64,000 bases of DNA from assembly GCF_007990755.1 (NCBI RefSeq), contig NZ_BJXA01000022.1:1-64000 (forward strand). The letters are read 5' to 3'. The translations under genes were made by a program, and so were the position numbers. Below, piece after piece: positions 26,774 to 35,385 of the stretch. Position 1 is the stretch's first letter. The number at the start of each line of letters is the position of its first letter. The notes under the pieces are model-generated. The model was not told where the DNA came from, made no database searches, and saw nothing but the letters and a program-made list of their open reading frames with translations. This stretch comes from Nocardia ninae NBRC 108245 (lineage in GTDB: Bacteria > Actinomycetota > Actinomycetes > Mycobacteriales > Mycobacteriaceae).

Positions 26774-26805
26774 AAGGGAGTAGGCAGAACTCTGCCTACT
26801 CCCTT
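26774..26805 (-). terminator. Intrinsic terminator of the tRNA-Ala
   Basis: AAGGGAGTAGGCAGA (26774-26788) and its complement TCTGCCTACTCCCTT (26791-26805) form a 15-bp stem; realistically 14 bp with a 4-base loop. On the minus strand it is followed by CGTTTT. It sits four bases beyond the tRNA 3' end. Confidence 0.85.
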
Positions 26806-26809
26806 GAAG

Positions 26810-26882
26810 TGGAGCTAAGGGGACTCGAACCCCTGACCCCCACACTGCCAGTGTGGTGCGCTACCAGCTGCGCCATAGCCCC
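26810..26882 (-). tRNA. tRNA-Ala(GGC)
   Basis: Read on the minus strand the 73-base sequence folds as a complete cloverleaf. The acceptor stem is GGGGCTA/TAGCTCC with one G-U pair and discriminator A. The D-arm is GCGCAGCTGGTAGCGC. The anticodon stem is CCACA/TGTGG with loop CTGGCAG, giving anticodon GGC. The T-arm contains GGTTCGAGTCC. CCA is not encoded. It decodes GCC, a heavily used Ala codon at this GC content. An intrinsic terminator follows. Confidence 0.97.
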
Positions 26883-26991
26883 GAGTGGGTTGCTTTCAGG
26901 TTTCCCTGACTGCCTGAACGAAGTTACACCACGGGTGTGGTGGCAGCCAAATCGCGTTGAATCGGGGGTAGCGGCGGGGGGCTGACGGTCG

Positions 26992-27004
26992 TAGAATCGA
27001 ACAC
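26992..27004 (+). promoter_or_regulatory. Putative -10 element for a leaderless transcript
   Basis: TAGAAT (26992-26997) ends seven bases before the ATG at 27005, and no Shine-Dalgarno is present. This TANNNT-N7-ATG arrangement is typical of leaderless actinobacterial mRNAs. Confidence 0.5.
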
Positions 27005-28462
27005 ATGTTCGAAGGAAGCGGTTCCTCGGTACTGGACTTTCAGGCCATGAGCGATGAGGGGTTGATCGAGGCCCTTCGGACGGCGCATGGGGCTTCGGCG
27101 GCGGCGCAGGCGGCGGAGGTGTTCGCGGTGCGCGAGTTGTATCGGCGGCATCGGGCGGTGAGTGCGGAGCCAGGGCCGGGTGGGGTGCGGGCGGGTGAGT
27201 TCGCGGCGACGGAGGCGGCGGTGGCGCTGCAGGTCGATGAGGGGTCTGCAGCGGCGATGATCGATGTGGGTTTGGCGCTGGAGGATTGGTTGCCGCGCAC
27301 GCGGGCGGAGTTCGCCGCGGGGCGGATCGACCTGGCGAAGGTGCGGGTGATCATCGACAGCACGCGTGCGGTCGCCAGAGACGTGCTCGGCGAGTTGGAG
27401 CCGCGGTTGCTGGAGACGGCGGGGCGGACCACGCCGGTGCGGCTGCGACAGGCGGCGCGGCGGTGGGCGGCGCGGCTGGATCCCGGTGGGGCGCAACGAC
27501 GGCGGGAACGGCGGCAGGACGATCGGGACGTGCGGATCCGGGCGTTGCAGGACAGCATGGCTGTGTTCGACGGGGTGCTGCCTGCGCCGGGCGCGCAGAC
27601 GGTGGCGATGCGGCTGCGGGAGATGAGCTTGCAGGTGTGTGCGGCGGATCCGCGGACGATGCCGCAGCGGCGGGCCGATGCACTGGTGGCGTTGGCCGAT
27701 GGGTCGGGGCGGTTGCGGTGCGGGTGTGGGCGCGGTGCACGATGTCCGAAGGTAGAGGTGGCGGGGGACGCGCCGCGGCGGCCGTTGATTCAGATCGGGA
27801 TTCCGGCGGACAGCTTGCTCGGCATGCAGGACGCACCCGCGTTTCTGGCCGGGTACGGGCCGATCGATGCCGGGTTGGCGCGGATGCTCGCGGAAAACGC
27901 TCGGTTCCAAGTGATTCCGGAACAGTCGGATGCCGACGAGCCGGTCGACAAGGAACAGGCCGCGCGGTTACCAGCGACACTGCTGCAGCATACGGCGCGT
28001 TTGGAACGAGAGGTGCGGGCGCTGGACGGCATGTGCCGGTTCCCCGGGTGCACGATGCCGGCCGCCGAATCCGAGCTGGATCAACGAAACTCGGCCACCC
28101 GCGCCGAAGTGACGGTGCTGTGCCTGCGACACCACCGCTTGAAAACGTTGGCGGACAAGAGAAAAGTCCCGTGGGAAACCTGGCTGGCCGATCCGGATCG
28201 GTTGCAGTGGACCACCCCGACCGGCGATGTACACACCACCTCGCGTGAAGGTGCCCGATATCTGTTCCCGCACAAAGACATCGACGCGCCCACCGGCCGG
28301 AGCGACAACTCATCGCAGACCGAGCCCGCACGCAACGTTCCGGACGATCTCGCCTACCCGTTCCGCGGCCACGCGCTGGTGCACCGCCACCTGTGTCGAA
28401 TCGCGCCGGAGGACGAGATTCCCGACGACACAACAACTCCGGTGATCAACACCGCGTACTGA
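27005..28462 (+). CDS. DUF222 (13E12-type) protein with degenerate HNH domain
   Basis: 485 residues. The N-terminal DUF222 region spans about 10-310: LRTAHGASAAAQAAEVFAV, FAAGRIDLAKVRVI and RRADALVALA, with RCGCGRGARCPKVEV. The C-terminal part (about 335-385) begins CRFPGC as in the HNH nucleases of this family. The ELDH catalytic site has become ELDQ and the usual linker before LCLRHHRLKT is shortened. The nuclease is therefore probably inactive. Such genes occur in many copies in mycobacterial and nocardial genomes, some inside mobile introns. A leaderless start is likely. Confidence 0.85.
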   Translation: MFEGSGSSVLDFQAMSDEGLIEALRTAHGASAAAQAAEVFAVRELYRRHRAVSAEPGPGGVRAGEFAATEAAVALQVDEGSAAAMIDVGLALEDWLPRTRAEFAAGRIDLAKVRVIIDSTRAVARDVLGELEPRLLETAGRTTPVRLRQAARRWAARLDPGGAQRRRERRQDDRDVRIRALQDSMAVFDGVLPAPGAQTVAMRLREMSLQVCAADPRTMPQRRADALVALADGSGRLRCGCGRGARCPKVEVAGDAPRRPLIQIGIPADSLLGMQDAPAFLAGYGPIDAGLARMLAENARFQVIPEQSDADEPVDKEQAARLPATLLQHTARLEREVRALDGMCRFPGCTMPAAESELDQRNSATRAEVTVLCLRHHRLKTLADKRKVPWETWLADPDRLQWTTPTGDVHTTSREGARYLFPHKDIDAPTGRSDNSSQTEPARNVPDDLAYPFRGHALVHRHLCRIAPEDEIPDDTTTPVINTAY

Positions 28463-28526
28463 ACGAGACCACCTCGGGGAATCACAAAAGTCCCCCACAG
28501 ACCAACTGAAAAATTCGACGCGCGGC

Positions 28527-28797
28527 GGTCCCGGCCGACTGGGGAAGCAGGACCGCGCCGTCGAACGGGCCGAGTCGCCGACAGGTGGAGTCGGCGGCTC
28601 GGCCCCACGAACGACGCGCTGCGGTCCAGGGGGAATTTCGGGCCGCGCCGTCGAACGGGCCGGGCCGTCGGGTGGTGGATGCGACGGTCCGGCCCCCTGA
28701 CCAACCGAATGCTCGGCGGGCAGGGTCCGGCCGACTGGGGTAGCCGGATACCCCCGCCGAGCGGGCCGAGTCCACGACGAGATCGTCGGCTCGGCCC
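28527..28797. repeat. Three tandem degenerate units, each with a GC-rich hairpin
   Basis: Hairpin 1 spans 28567-28605 (16-bp arms, one mismatch), hairpin 2 spans 28657-28695 (14-bp arms, one mismatch) and hairpin 3 spans 28763-28797 (GGGCCGAG/CTCGGCCC plus an inner CGACGA/TCGTCG). Their starts are 90 and 106 bases apart. Each is preceded by a version of GCCGTCGAACGGGCCG or GCCGAGCGGGCCG. CGGCCGACTGGGG recurs before units 1 and 3, and CCGAAT-CTCGGCG after units 2 and 3. The whole stretch 28463-28893 contains no gene and separates a plus-strand gene from a minus-strand gene that converge on it. Confidence 0.75.
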
Positions 28798-28893
28798 TCT
28801 AGCCACCCGAATACTCGGCGCTAGCAGTTTCGGGGTCGGATCGCGCGACGAGCGGGGTCGAGCCGCGACAACGTAGGTGTGTCCGGCCCGGCC

Positions 28894-29697
28894 TCAGGAC
28901 TTGACGGCGATCCCGCCGACGATGATCTCCTCGACGAGCGTCAGCTTGTCGCGCACGATGCCATCCGGTCGCCAATGCGATAACGGCACCAGACCCGGCT
29001 CGACCAGTTCGCAGCCGCGGAACAAGCGGATGATCTCGTCGTAGGTTCGGAACCGTCCGGTGCCGAGGAATTCCAGGAAGGACTTCTCCAAGGCCCGCGA
29101 TTCCTCGCCGGTGTGTAAGAAATGCGTGATGAACAGATGGCTGCCCACGGGCACGGCATCCAGATACGCGTCGACAACACCTTCGGGATCTTCGTCGTCG
29201 TGCAGGTGATGCAGCATGCCGACGAGCATGACGGCCACCGGCTGGGAAAAGTCGATCAACCGCTGCACATCCGGATGCGCCAGCACACCCTCGGGGTCAC
29301 GCAGGTCAGCGGTGATGACACCGGTCCGGCCGTTCAAGCTCATCAGTGCGCGCGCGTGCGCCAGCACGATCGGATCGTTGTCGACATAGATGACGCTGGC
29401 GTCCGGTTGCAGTTCCTGCGCGACCTGATGGGTGTTCTCCATCGTGGGTAGCCCGGCACCGAGGTCCAGATACTGCGTCAAGCCGGCGGTACCGGCCAGG
29501 TAGCGCACCCCGCGATTGAGGGCCGCACGATTCAGTTTGGCCAGCTCGTAGACGTCCGGCATGGCCTCGCGCAGATGATCGAGCACTCGTTCATCGGAGG
29601 GGTAGTAATCCTTGCCGCCGAGCATCGCATCGTAGACGCGGGAGATGCTCGGCTTGGTCACGTCGAACTCGACGTGTGCCGACTCGGAATTCGTCAT
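28894..29697 (-). CDS. S-adenosyl-methionine methyltransferase, DUF574 type
   Basis: 267 residues. The N-terminal signature PSISRVYDAMLGGKDYYPSD, the SAM motif LDLGAGLPTMENTH and YVDNDPIVLAHARAL are characteristic of the DUF574 (Methyltransf_19) family, abundant in Nocardia and Streptomyces. Substrates of these enzymes are mostly unknown. AAAGGG precedes the ATG at 29697. It converges on the DUF222 gene across the hairpin repeats. Confidence 0.92.
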   Translation of the reverse strand: MTNSESAHVEFDVTKPSISRVYDAMLGGKDYYPSDERVLDHLREAMPDVYELAKLNRAALNRGVRYLAGTAGLTQYLDLGAGLPTMENTHQVAQELQPDASVIYVDNDPIVLAHARALMSLNGRTGVITADLRDPEGVLAHPDVQRLIDFSQPVAVMLVGMLHHLHDDEDPEGVVDAYLDAVPVGSHLFITHFLHTGEESRALEKSFLEFLGTGRFRTYDEIIRLFRGCELVEPGLVPLSHWRPDGIVRDKLTLVEEIIVGGIAVKS

Positions 29698-29805
29698 CGT
29701 TCAGCCCTTTGCGCGCGATACTCGGACGTCTGACCGCCACCGAAAAGCCTAGCGACGTAGCCGGATAGCGTGTGGCGCTATTGCCCGATCTGTACCAAGT
29801 CGACA

Positions 29806-30507
29806 TCACCGGGTGAGCGCGTCCACCCAGTCCTCGTTGCTGATATCGATTTTGGACTTTCCGTCGAAAACGGACGGGGTGCCCGCGGACTTGCCGAGCG
29901 CCGCTTCGAGAGCGGTCATCGCGGCTGTCGCGTCGGTCCGCGCCGCTTCGACCCTGGCGCCGGTGGAGATGCATTGCAACACCGATTCCGCAGCGCCCGC
30001 GACCCGGGCGATCGCGGCGAGTTCGGCATTGTCGAGATCGGCGCCGCCTTCGCTCGGCCGTTTGGTGGTGAACAGCTCGGTGTGGAATTTCGAGTAGACC
30101 GGGCCCGAGCCGCCTTCTGCGACACATTGATTGGCGGCGACCGCGCGCGTCGAGTAATCCTTGCTCCGCGAACGGTTGTCGAGGAAATTCACCAGCCGAT
30201 AGCGCACGGCTAGCTTGCCCTCATCGATGCGCTGCGCGATCTCCTGGCCGGCGATGCGTTCGAGGTTGCCGCAGGCGGGGCAGATCGGGTCCTCGTAGAA
30301 GTCGACCGTCTTCGGTGCGTTGGGCTTGCCGAGCAGGATCGAACCGTCCGGCTCCAGCAGCACGCGCACACCGGGATCGTGCGCGGACCCGTACCCGTCG
30401 TTGCGCACGCTCGGCTCGTCGTGCCCCCAGTTGATCGCCGCGATCACGATCACCGCGATCAACGCGAGGGCAACGGCGCCCAGCGCGTAGGTGGTCTTGC
30501 TGGACAT
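29806..30507 (-). CDS. Membrane-anchored DsbA/thioredoxin-fold protein
   Basis: 233 residues from the ATG at 30507. One N-terminal transmembrane helix (ALGAVALALIAVIVIAAI, residues 8-25) anchors an extracytoplasmic domain. It carries CPAC (Cys76, Cys79) after VDFYEDPI, with a DsbA-like helical insert and the closing strand GKSAGTPSVF (the cis-Pro TP is present). It probably oxidises or isomerises disulfides in exported proteins. A longer start at GTG 30543 is possible. Confidence 0.85.
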   Translation of the reverse strand: MSSKTTYALGAVALALIAVIVIAAINWGHDEPSVRNDGYGSAHDPGVRVLLEPDGSILLGKPNAPKTVDFYEDPICPACGNLERIAGQEIAQRIDEGKLAVRYRLVNFLDNRSRSKDYSTRAVAANQCVAEGGSGPVYSKFHTELFTTKRPSEGGADLDNAELAAIARVAGAAESVLQCISTGARVEAARTDATAAMTALEAALGKSAGTPSVFDGKSKIDISNEDWVDALTR

Positions 30508-30887
30508 GGGCCGAGGAGTGTAGTTCGAACGCGATTCGCTCACCCCACCACTCTGCCGCAACACCGAGCACACCCCACCGCCAGCCCCCACCCGCTGCGG
30601 CGCGCCACACACCTGGTCGAGGACTCGCACAGCAGCCACGGTCGACCCGCGCCCGGTACCGCGCGACTGCCACGCGCGAATTCTCCCCGCGCACAGTGCA
30701 CCCAGCAATTTCATGCACCGAATGTGCTGGTACCGCTGCCCGCGGCAGCTTTCCAAAGACGGGCAGAGCCCGCCTCGGCGATGCCGCCCCACCCGTCGCA
30801 CGTGCGGACATGAGCAGTCGACTCGCTGCCCCGGCAGCCGGTTCGGCATTCCGCGGCACCGCTGGTAGACCCCGCGGCCCCGGTCAG
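30508..30887. other. Intergenic region, nothing recognised
   Basis: About 380 bases lie between the DsbA-like start and the end of the MFS gene. Open frames here are Arg/Cys-rich shadows. The minus strand may carry the upstream leader of the DsbA-like gene, but no promoter is evident. Confidence 0.5.
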
Positions 30888-32363
30888 CTACCGCGCGATC
30901 GAGTTGCGCGAAGTCGGTTCGGTATTCACCTCTGTCTGGACCGCATGCCCGGGTTCACCAGTCCCCTCGGCAACAACAGGTTCGACCGGCACCGGACTGT
31001 CGGCCACCGGCGCACCCGCCGCATCGTTCACCGCATGCTCGACCTGAGCATCGCGAGCCATCAACTGATGATCGGCCCCGTCCGGCCCGCAGAGATGCTC
31101 GCATTCGGCACCCGCCTCGTCCGCACGCTTGCCCGCCGGCTCCTCGCGCTTACGCAACGGCTCGGGCACCACCGCCCACCCGAGGGCCGCCACCGCAAGC
31201 AGCGCGCCGGTGACCGCGAGCGCGAGCCCATAGGACGCCTGCTGCGCCAGCGCACCCACCGCGACCGGCCCGAGCACGGTGCCCAGATCCGCCGCCATCT
31301 GGAACCCGGCGAGCACCGGCCCACCCCGGGCATTCGGACCGATGATGTCGGCGACCGCAGCCTGCTGAGTCGGCGTGAACATACCGGCCCCGAGACCGGC
31401 CACGAACGAGGTGATGAGCAACCACGGCAACGTGTCGGAGATGCCGAGACCAGCCGTGCCGAGCGCACATACCAGCGACCCGACGATCAAGAACGGTTTA
31501 CGCCCCCAGCGATCCGAATAGCGGCCCGCCAGGAAAAGCACCGCGACGTTACCCGCCGCGAACACGGTCAACGCCACCCCGGCCATCCCCGGCGTCTGAT
31601 GCAGGACCTCGACCACGAGCAACGGCACCAACGCCATCCGCACACCGAACACCGCGGCCCCGTTGGCGAAGTTGGACCACAGCACCGCCCGATACTCCGG
31701 CCGCGCCCACGCCTCCCCGAACGACATCATCCGCACGCCGCCCACGGGTTCCGGCGCGGCCAGCTGCGAATTCCGCAGCGCCAGATAGACAGCGACGGTC
31801 ACCGCGAGCAAGGCGACCGCATAAATCACGAACGGCATCCGCAAGCCGAGTCCGGACAGCGCCCCGCCGACCAGCGGCCCACTGACCGACCCGATCAGAA
31901 AGCTGGTCGACCACAACCCGGACACCCGCCCGCGCGCGGCGGGCGGCGACATCCGAATCACCAGCGCCAGCGACGACACCGTGAACATGGTCGACCCGAT
32001 CCCGCCGAGCGACCGCAAAACCATCAGCTGCCAGTAACTTTGGGCCAACGCGCTGGCGCCTGTCGACACCGCGACGATCAGCAGCCCGCCCAGATAGACC
32101 GAGCGCTCCCCCAGCTTCTGCACCAACCGGCCACTCACCGGCGCGAACAGCAACCGCATCAACGCGAACGCACTCACGATCGCCGACGCCGCCGCGACAC
32201 CCACCCCGAAGCTGCGAGCGAATTGCGGTAGCACCGGTGCGACCAGGCCGAACCCGATGGCGATGACGAACGCACCGCCGACCAGCACCCAGATCTCGAT
32301 AGGCAGCGGCTCCGCCCGGCCGTTGGACCGGGCCTTGCCGACTGCCGACGATCTACTACTCAC
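30888..32363 (-). CDS. MFS transporter (TetA/drug-efflux-like)
   Basis: 491 residues with about 12 transmembrane helices between 20 and 405, followed by a long hydrophilic tail of 85 residues. Motif A is represented by GRLVQKLGERSVYLGG and the second-half copy by LAGRYSDRWGRKPF; VIRMSPPAARGRVSG follows helix 4. The substrate is unknown. The start GTG at 32363 overlaps the end of the phosphoglucomutase gene by eight bases, so translation is coupled. The long acidic and Ala/Pro-rich tail is unusual for the family. Confidence 0.88.
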   Translation of the reverse strand: MSSRSSAVGKARSNGRAEPLPIEIWVLVGGAFVIAIGFGLVAPVLPQFARSFGVGVAAASAIVSAFALMRLLFAPVSGRLVQKLGERSVYLGGLLIVAVSTGASALAQSYWQLMVLRSLGGIGSTMFTVSSLALVIRMSPPAARGRVSGLWSTSFLIGSVSGPLVGGALSGLGLRMPFVIYAVALLAVTVAVYLALRNSQLAAPEPVGGVRMMSFGEAWARPEYRAVLWSNFANGAAVFGVRMALVPLLVVEVLHQTPGMAGVALTVFAAGNVAVLFLAGRYSDRWGRKPFLIVGSLVCALGTAGLGISDTLPWLLITSFVAGLGAGMFTPTQQAAVADIIGPNARGGPVLAGFQMAADLGTVLGPVAVGALAQQASYGLALAVTGALLAVAALGWAVVPEPLRKREEPAGKRADEAGAECEHLCGPDGADHQLMARDAQVEHAVNDAAGAPVADSPVPVEPVVAEGTGEPGHAVQTEVNTEPTSRNSIAR

Positions 32364-33996
32364 CGGATAGCGCCTGTCCCACCACTTCCTCCGCGGCCGC
32401 CTGCACCTGCGCGAGGTGCTCGGGGCCGTGGAACGATTCCGCGTAGATCTTGTATTTGTCCTCGGTGCCGGACGGGCGGGCGGCGAACCACGCGTTCTCG
32501 GTGGTCACCTTGAGCCCGCCCAGCGGCGCGCCATTGCCCTTCGCCCTGGTGAGCACGGACGTGATGGGCTCACCGGCGATCTCCTTGGTGGTGATCATGT
32601 CCGGAGTCAACTTCCCGAGCAACGCTTTCTGTTCCGTCGTGGCGGCCGCGTCGATCCGCGCGTAGGCGGGACTGCCGTAGCGGCGTTCGAGTTCGACGTA
32701 GCGGGCCGACGGGCTCTGGCCGGTGACCGCGGCGATCTCGGCGGCGAGCAGCGCGAGCAGGATGCCGTCCTTGTCGGTGGTCCACACGGTGCCGTCCATC
32801 CGCAGGAACGACGCGCCCGCGCTCTCCTCACCGCCGAAAGCGAGGCTGCCGCTGAACAATCCGGGCACGAAGAACTTGAAGCCGACCGGCACCTCGTGCA
32901 CGTCGCGGCCGAGCACGCTGACCACCCGATCGATCATCGACGAGGTGACGGCGGTCTTGCCGATCTTGGTGAGCGCGTCCCAGCCCATCCGGTTCGCGAC
33001 GAGATACTCGATGGCGACCGCGAGGAAGTGATTCGGGTTCATCAGCCCGCCGTCGGGCGTGACGATGCCGTGCCGGTCCGCGTCGGCGTCGTTGCCGGTG
33101 GACAGATCGTAGTCGTCCTTGATCGCGATCAGCGAGGCCATCGCGTAGCGCGAGGACGGGTCCATCCGGATCTTGCCGTCGCTGTCCAGCGTCATGAAGC
33201 GCCAGGTCGGGTCGACGAACGGGTTGACGACCTCGAGCTCGAGGTCGTAGCGCTGCCCGATCTCCTCCCAGTAGTCGACGCTCGCGCCGCCCATCGGGTC
33301 GGCGCCGAGCCGGATGCCCGCGCCGCGAATCGCGTCCAGGTTCAACACATTCGGCAGGTCGGCGATGTAGTGGTCGAGGTAGTCGTAGCGCTGGACGTTG
33401 GTCTCCAGCGCGTGTTGCAGCGTGGTGCGCTTGATCCCGCTGAGCCCGCTGCGCAGCAGCTCGTTGGCGCGCGCGGCGATGGCGTCGGTCGCGGTGTTGT
33501 CGGCCGGACCGCCGTGCGGCGGGTTGTATTTGAAGCCGCCGTCGCGGGGTGGGTTGTGCGACGGGGTGATCACGATGCCGTCGGCCTGGTTCTTGGTGCC
33601 GCCCCGATTGTGGCGCAGCACAGCATGACTCAGCGCGGGCGTCGGGGTGTACCGGTCGCGGGCGTCGATCATCGCGGTCACGTCGTTGGCCGCGAGCACC
33701 TCCAGCGCGGTGACCAGCGCGGGCTCGGACAGCGCGTGCGTGTCCCTGGCCAGATACACCGGCCCGGTAATCCCGCGGGTCGCACGGTATTCCACGATCG
33801 ACTGGGTGATCGCGAGGATGTGCGCCTCGTTGAACGCGGTGTCCAGACTGGAGCCGCGATGTCCCGACGTGCCGAAAACCACCTGCTGTGCCGGATCCGT
33901 CGGATCCGGAATCCGGCTGTAGTAAGCCGTGACCAGATGTGCGATGTCTTCCAGGTCGGTGGGACGCGCGACACGCCCGGCTCGATCATGGGCCAT
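32356..33996 (-). CDS. pgm: Alpha-D-glucose phosphate-specific phosphoglucomutase
   Basis: 546 residues from the ATG at 33996, which has AGGGAGA upstream; the open frame to 34059 lacks a site. The active-site phosphoserine is Ser146 in TPSHNPP. The metal loop is GNDADADRHG, the sugar loop GGEESAGASF and the phosphate-binding end ARPSGTEDKYK. It interconverts glucose 1- and 6-phosphate for glycogen, trehalose and cell-wall sugar supply. The N-terminal FGTSGHRGSS block is typical. It is co-transcribed with the MFS gene. Confidence 0.95.
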   Translation of the reverse strand: MAHDRAGRVARPTDLEDIAHLVTAYYSRIPDPTDPAQQVVFGTSGHRGSSLDTAFNEAHILAITQSIVEYRATRGITGPVYLARDTHALSEPALVTALEVLAANDVTAMIDARDRYTPTPALSHAVLRHNRGGTKNQADGIVITPSHNPPRDGGFKYNPPHGGPADNTATDAIAARANELLRSGLSGIKRTTLQHALETNVQRYDYLDHYIADLPNVLNLDAIRGAGIRLGADPMGGASVDYWEEIGQRYDLELEVVNPFVDPTWRFMTLDSDGKIRMDPSSRYAMASLIAIKDDYDLSTGNDADADRHGIVTPDGGLMNPNHFLAVAIEYLVANRMGWDALTKIGKTAVTSSMIDRVVSVLGRDVHEVPVGFKFFVPGLFSGSLAFGGEESAGASFLRMDGTVWTTDKDGILLALLAAEIAAVTGQSPSARYVELERRYGSPAYARIDAAATTEQKALLGKLTPDMITTKEIAGEPITSVLTRAKGNGAPLGGLKVTTENAWFAARPSGTEDKYKIYAESFHGPEHLAQVQAAAEEVVGQALSGE

Positions 33997-34043
33997 GCTC
34001 GGGTCTCCCTTCCGTATCGGCTGTGCCCTGCTCGTCATCAGGA

Positions 34044-34406
34044 TCATGTCCACAACCACTGCGTCGTCGACGCGGCGGCGAAGACCGCGGTCAGGCTGGC
34101 CACGACACTGATCACGACGTTGCCAACGGCGTAGGCGTAAGCGCCGTCCGTCACCAGCCGGATCGTCTCGTAGCCGAACGTGCTGAACGTGGTCAGCGCG
34201 CCACAGAAACCCGTACCGGCGGCGGCCAGCAGCCAGTTGCCCGCGCCCGCGCCGATCAATCCACCGAGCAGCGCCGAACCGACAATGTTAACGGTCAGCG
34301 TGCCCAGCGGCAGCAGAGAATCGAAACGTGCTGATACGACACGGTCTACGAGGTACCGAACGGGCGCGCCGAGCATCCCGCCGAGCACGACGAGCAGGAC
34401 TGTCAT
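34044..34406 (-). CDS. crcB: CrcB/Fluc fluoride channel subunit, copy 1
   Basis: 120 residues with four transmembrane helices. GGMLGAPVRYLVD, GTLTVNIVGSALLG and GFCGALTTFSTFGYE are the Fluc signatures; the last includes the TFSTF block that lines the pore. Fluc channels export F- as dual-topology dimers; paired genes usually encode oppositely oriented subunits. The start at 34406 overlaps the DUF190 gene by four bases. It is the last gene of a three-gene operon. Confidence 0.95.
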   Translation of the reverse strand: MTVLLVVLGGMLGAPVRYLVDRVVSARFDSLLPLGTLTVNIVGSALLGGLIGAGAGNWLLAAAGTGFCGALTTFSTFGYETIRLVTDGAYAYAVGNVVISVVASLTAVFAAASTTQWLWT

Positions 34407-34747
34407 CGGGCGGCTCCCTGCCACAGCTCCAGTGGCGAGAGCGCGACGTTGATGGTGGTGAACAGTTCGGTGTTCTGCTCGACGAACGAACGCAATCTGT
34501 CGGCTTCGTCGACGAGCATCAGTATCAGCGGCAGATGGTCGGCCATGTCCAGGATGCGGGTGGTGTGGATGCGCGAGGACGCGCCGTAGCCTTCGATGCC
34601 GCGCCACACGCTCGCGCCGGCCAGTCCGGTGTCGCGGGCGCGCCGGACGATCTCGTGGTACAGCGGTGTGTGCCGCCATTTGTCGTCCTCGTCGAGCAGC
34701 ACCGTCAGCCGCGCCGCAGGCTGCCACCGTCCCGCTGCACCGATCAC
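34403..34747 (-). CDS. DUF190 (PII-like) protein between two crcB genes
   Basis: 114 residues from GTG 34747, preceded by GGAAGGGGG. The GTGA overlap with the upstream crcB stop supports this start over 34804. RLTVLLDEDDKWRHTPLYHEIVRRA and GASVWRGIEGYG are DUF190 signatures; LPLILMLVDEADRLRSF follows. DUF190 proteins have a PII-like fold and often sit beside crcB, where a regulatory role in fluoride export is presumed. Confidence 0.92.
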   Translation of the reverse strand: MIGAAGRWQPAARLTVLLDEDDKWRHTPLYHEIVRRARDTGLAGASVWRGIEGYGASSRIHTTRILDMADHLPLILMLVDEADRLRSFVEQNTELFTTINVALSPLELWQGAAR

Positions 34748-35190
34748 CTGGCCCCCTTCCGTCCTGCCGTTGCCGTTGACTGCCGAGCCATGCCAGTTGT
34801 CCACCGTGCCAGGCCCATGCCGAGCACGACGGCCCCCAGCGCCGCCACCACCGTTCCCCCGAGATAGCCGAACGCCGGTACCGCGGCGCCCGATTCGAGC
34901 AGTCTACGAATCTCGAGACCGTAGGTGGAAAACGTGGTGAAGCCGCCGAGCACTCCGATGCCGAGAAAGGGACGCAGCAGTCTGTGGGCTACCCACACCT
35001 CGGTGCTCAGAACCATCAGAATCCCGATAGCAAAGCATCCCACGACATTTACGGCGAGCGTGGACCAGGGGACGTGTCCGTCTCGCACCGGCCACCACAC
35101 GCCGAGGCCGTAGCGGGCCACCGCGCCGAGGCCGCCGCCGATCGAGATCACCGCGAGCAGCATCGGTTCGACCACCGGGGTGCGCCCCAC
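34744..35190 (-). CDS. crcB: CrcB/Fluc fluoride channel subunit, copy 2
   Basis: 148 residues from GTG 35190, which has GGGAG eight bases upstream; the open frame to 35463 beyond it is spurious. GGGLGAVARYGLGVWW, STLAVNVVGCFAIG and GVLGGFTTFSTYGLEIRRL are the Fluc motifs. It is first in the operon crcB-DUF190-crcB, each junction overlapping by four bases. I looked for a fluoride riboswitch upstream and did not see its conserved blocks. Confidence 0.93.
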   Translation of the reverse strand: MGRTPVVEPMLLAVISIGGGLGAVARYGLGVWWPVRDGHVPWSTLAVNVVGCFAIGILMVLSTEVWVAHRLLRPFLGIGVLGGFTTFSTYGLEIRRLLESGAAVPAFGYLGGTVVAALGAVVLGMGLARWTTGMARQSTATAGRKGAR

Positions 35191-35385
35191 ACATTGATCT
35201 CCCGCGCCGAACGCCACCTGCGCAATGTTATCGGTTGGACCGCGCGGTACGGTCCGCCGGACCCCGCATGTCGAGACCCTACGAACAGCGTTGTTCATTG
35301 ACATCCGCGCGAGTTCCGCGTACGAATGGCCTGAAGGTTTGGCCGAAGTCGTCTCCACCCACCACTTACTCAGGTCGGAGCAACG

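Noticed and set aside
28527-28797. CRISPR array
   Set aside because: Repeats are long, degenerate and self-complementary, without uniform spacers, and no cas gene is present.
30221-30859. 212-codon frame upstream of the DsbA-like gene
   Set aside because: Arg-rich shadow overlapping the real DsbA-like gene in another frame.
35191-35385. Fluoride riboswitch ahead of the crcB operon
   Set aside because: I searched the minus strand for the conserved riboswitch blocks and pseudoknot and did not find them.
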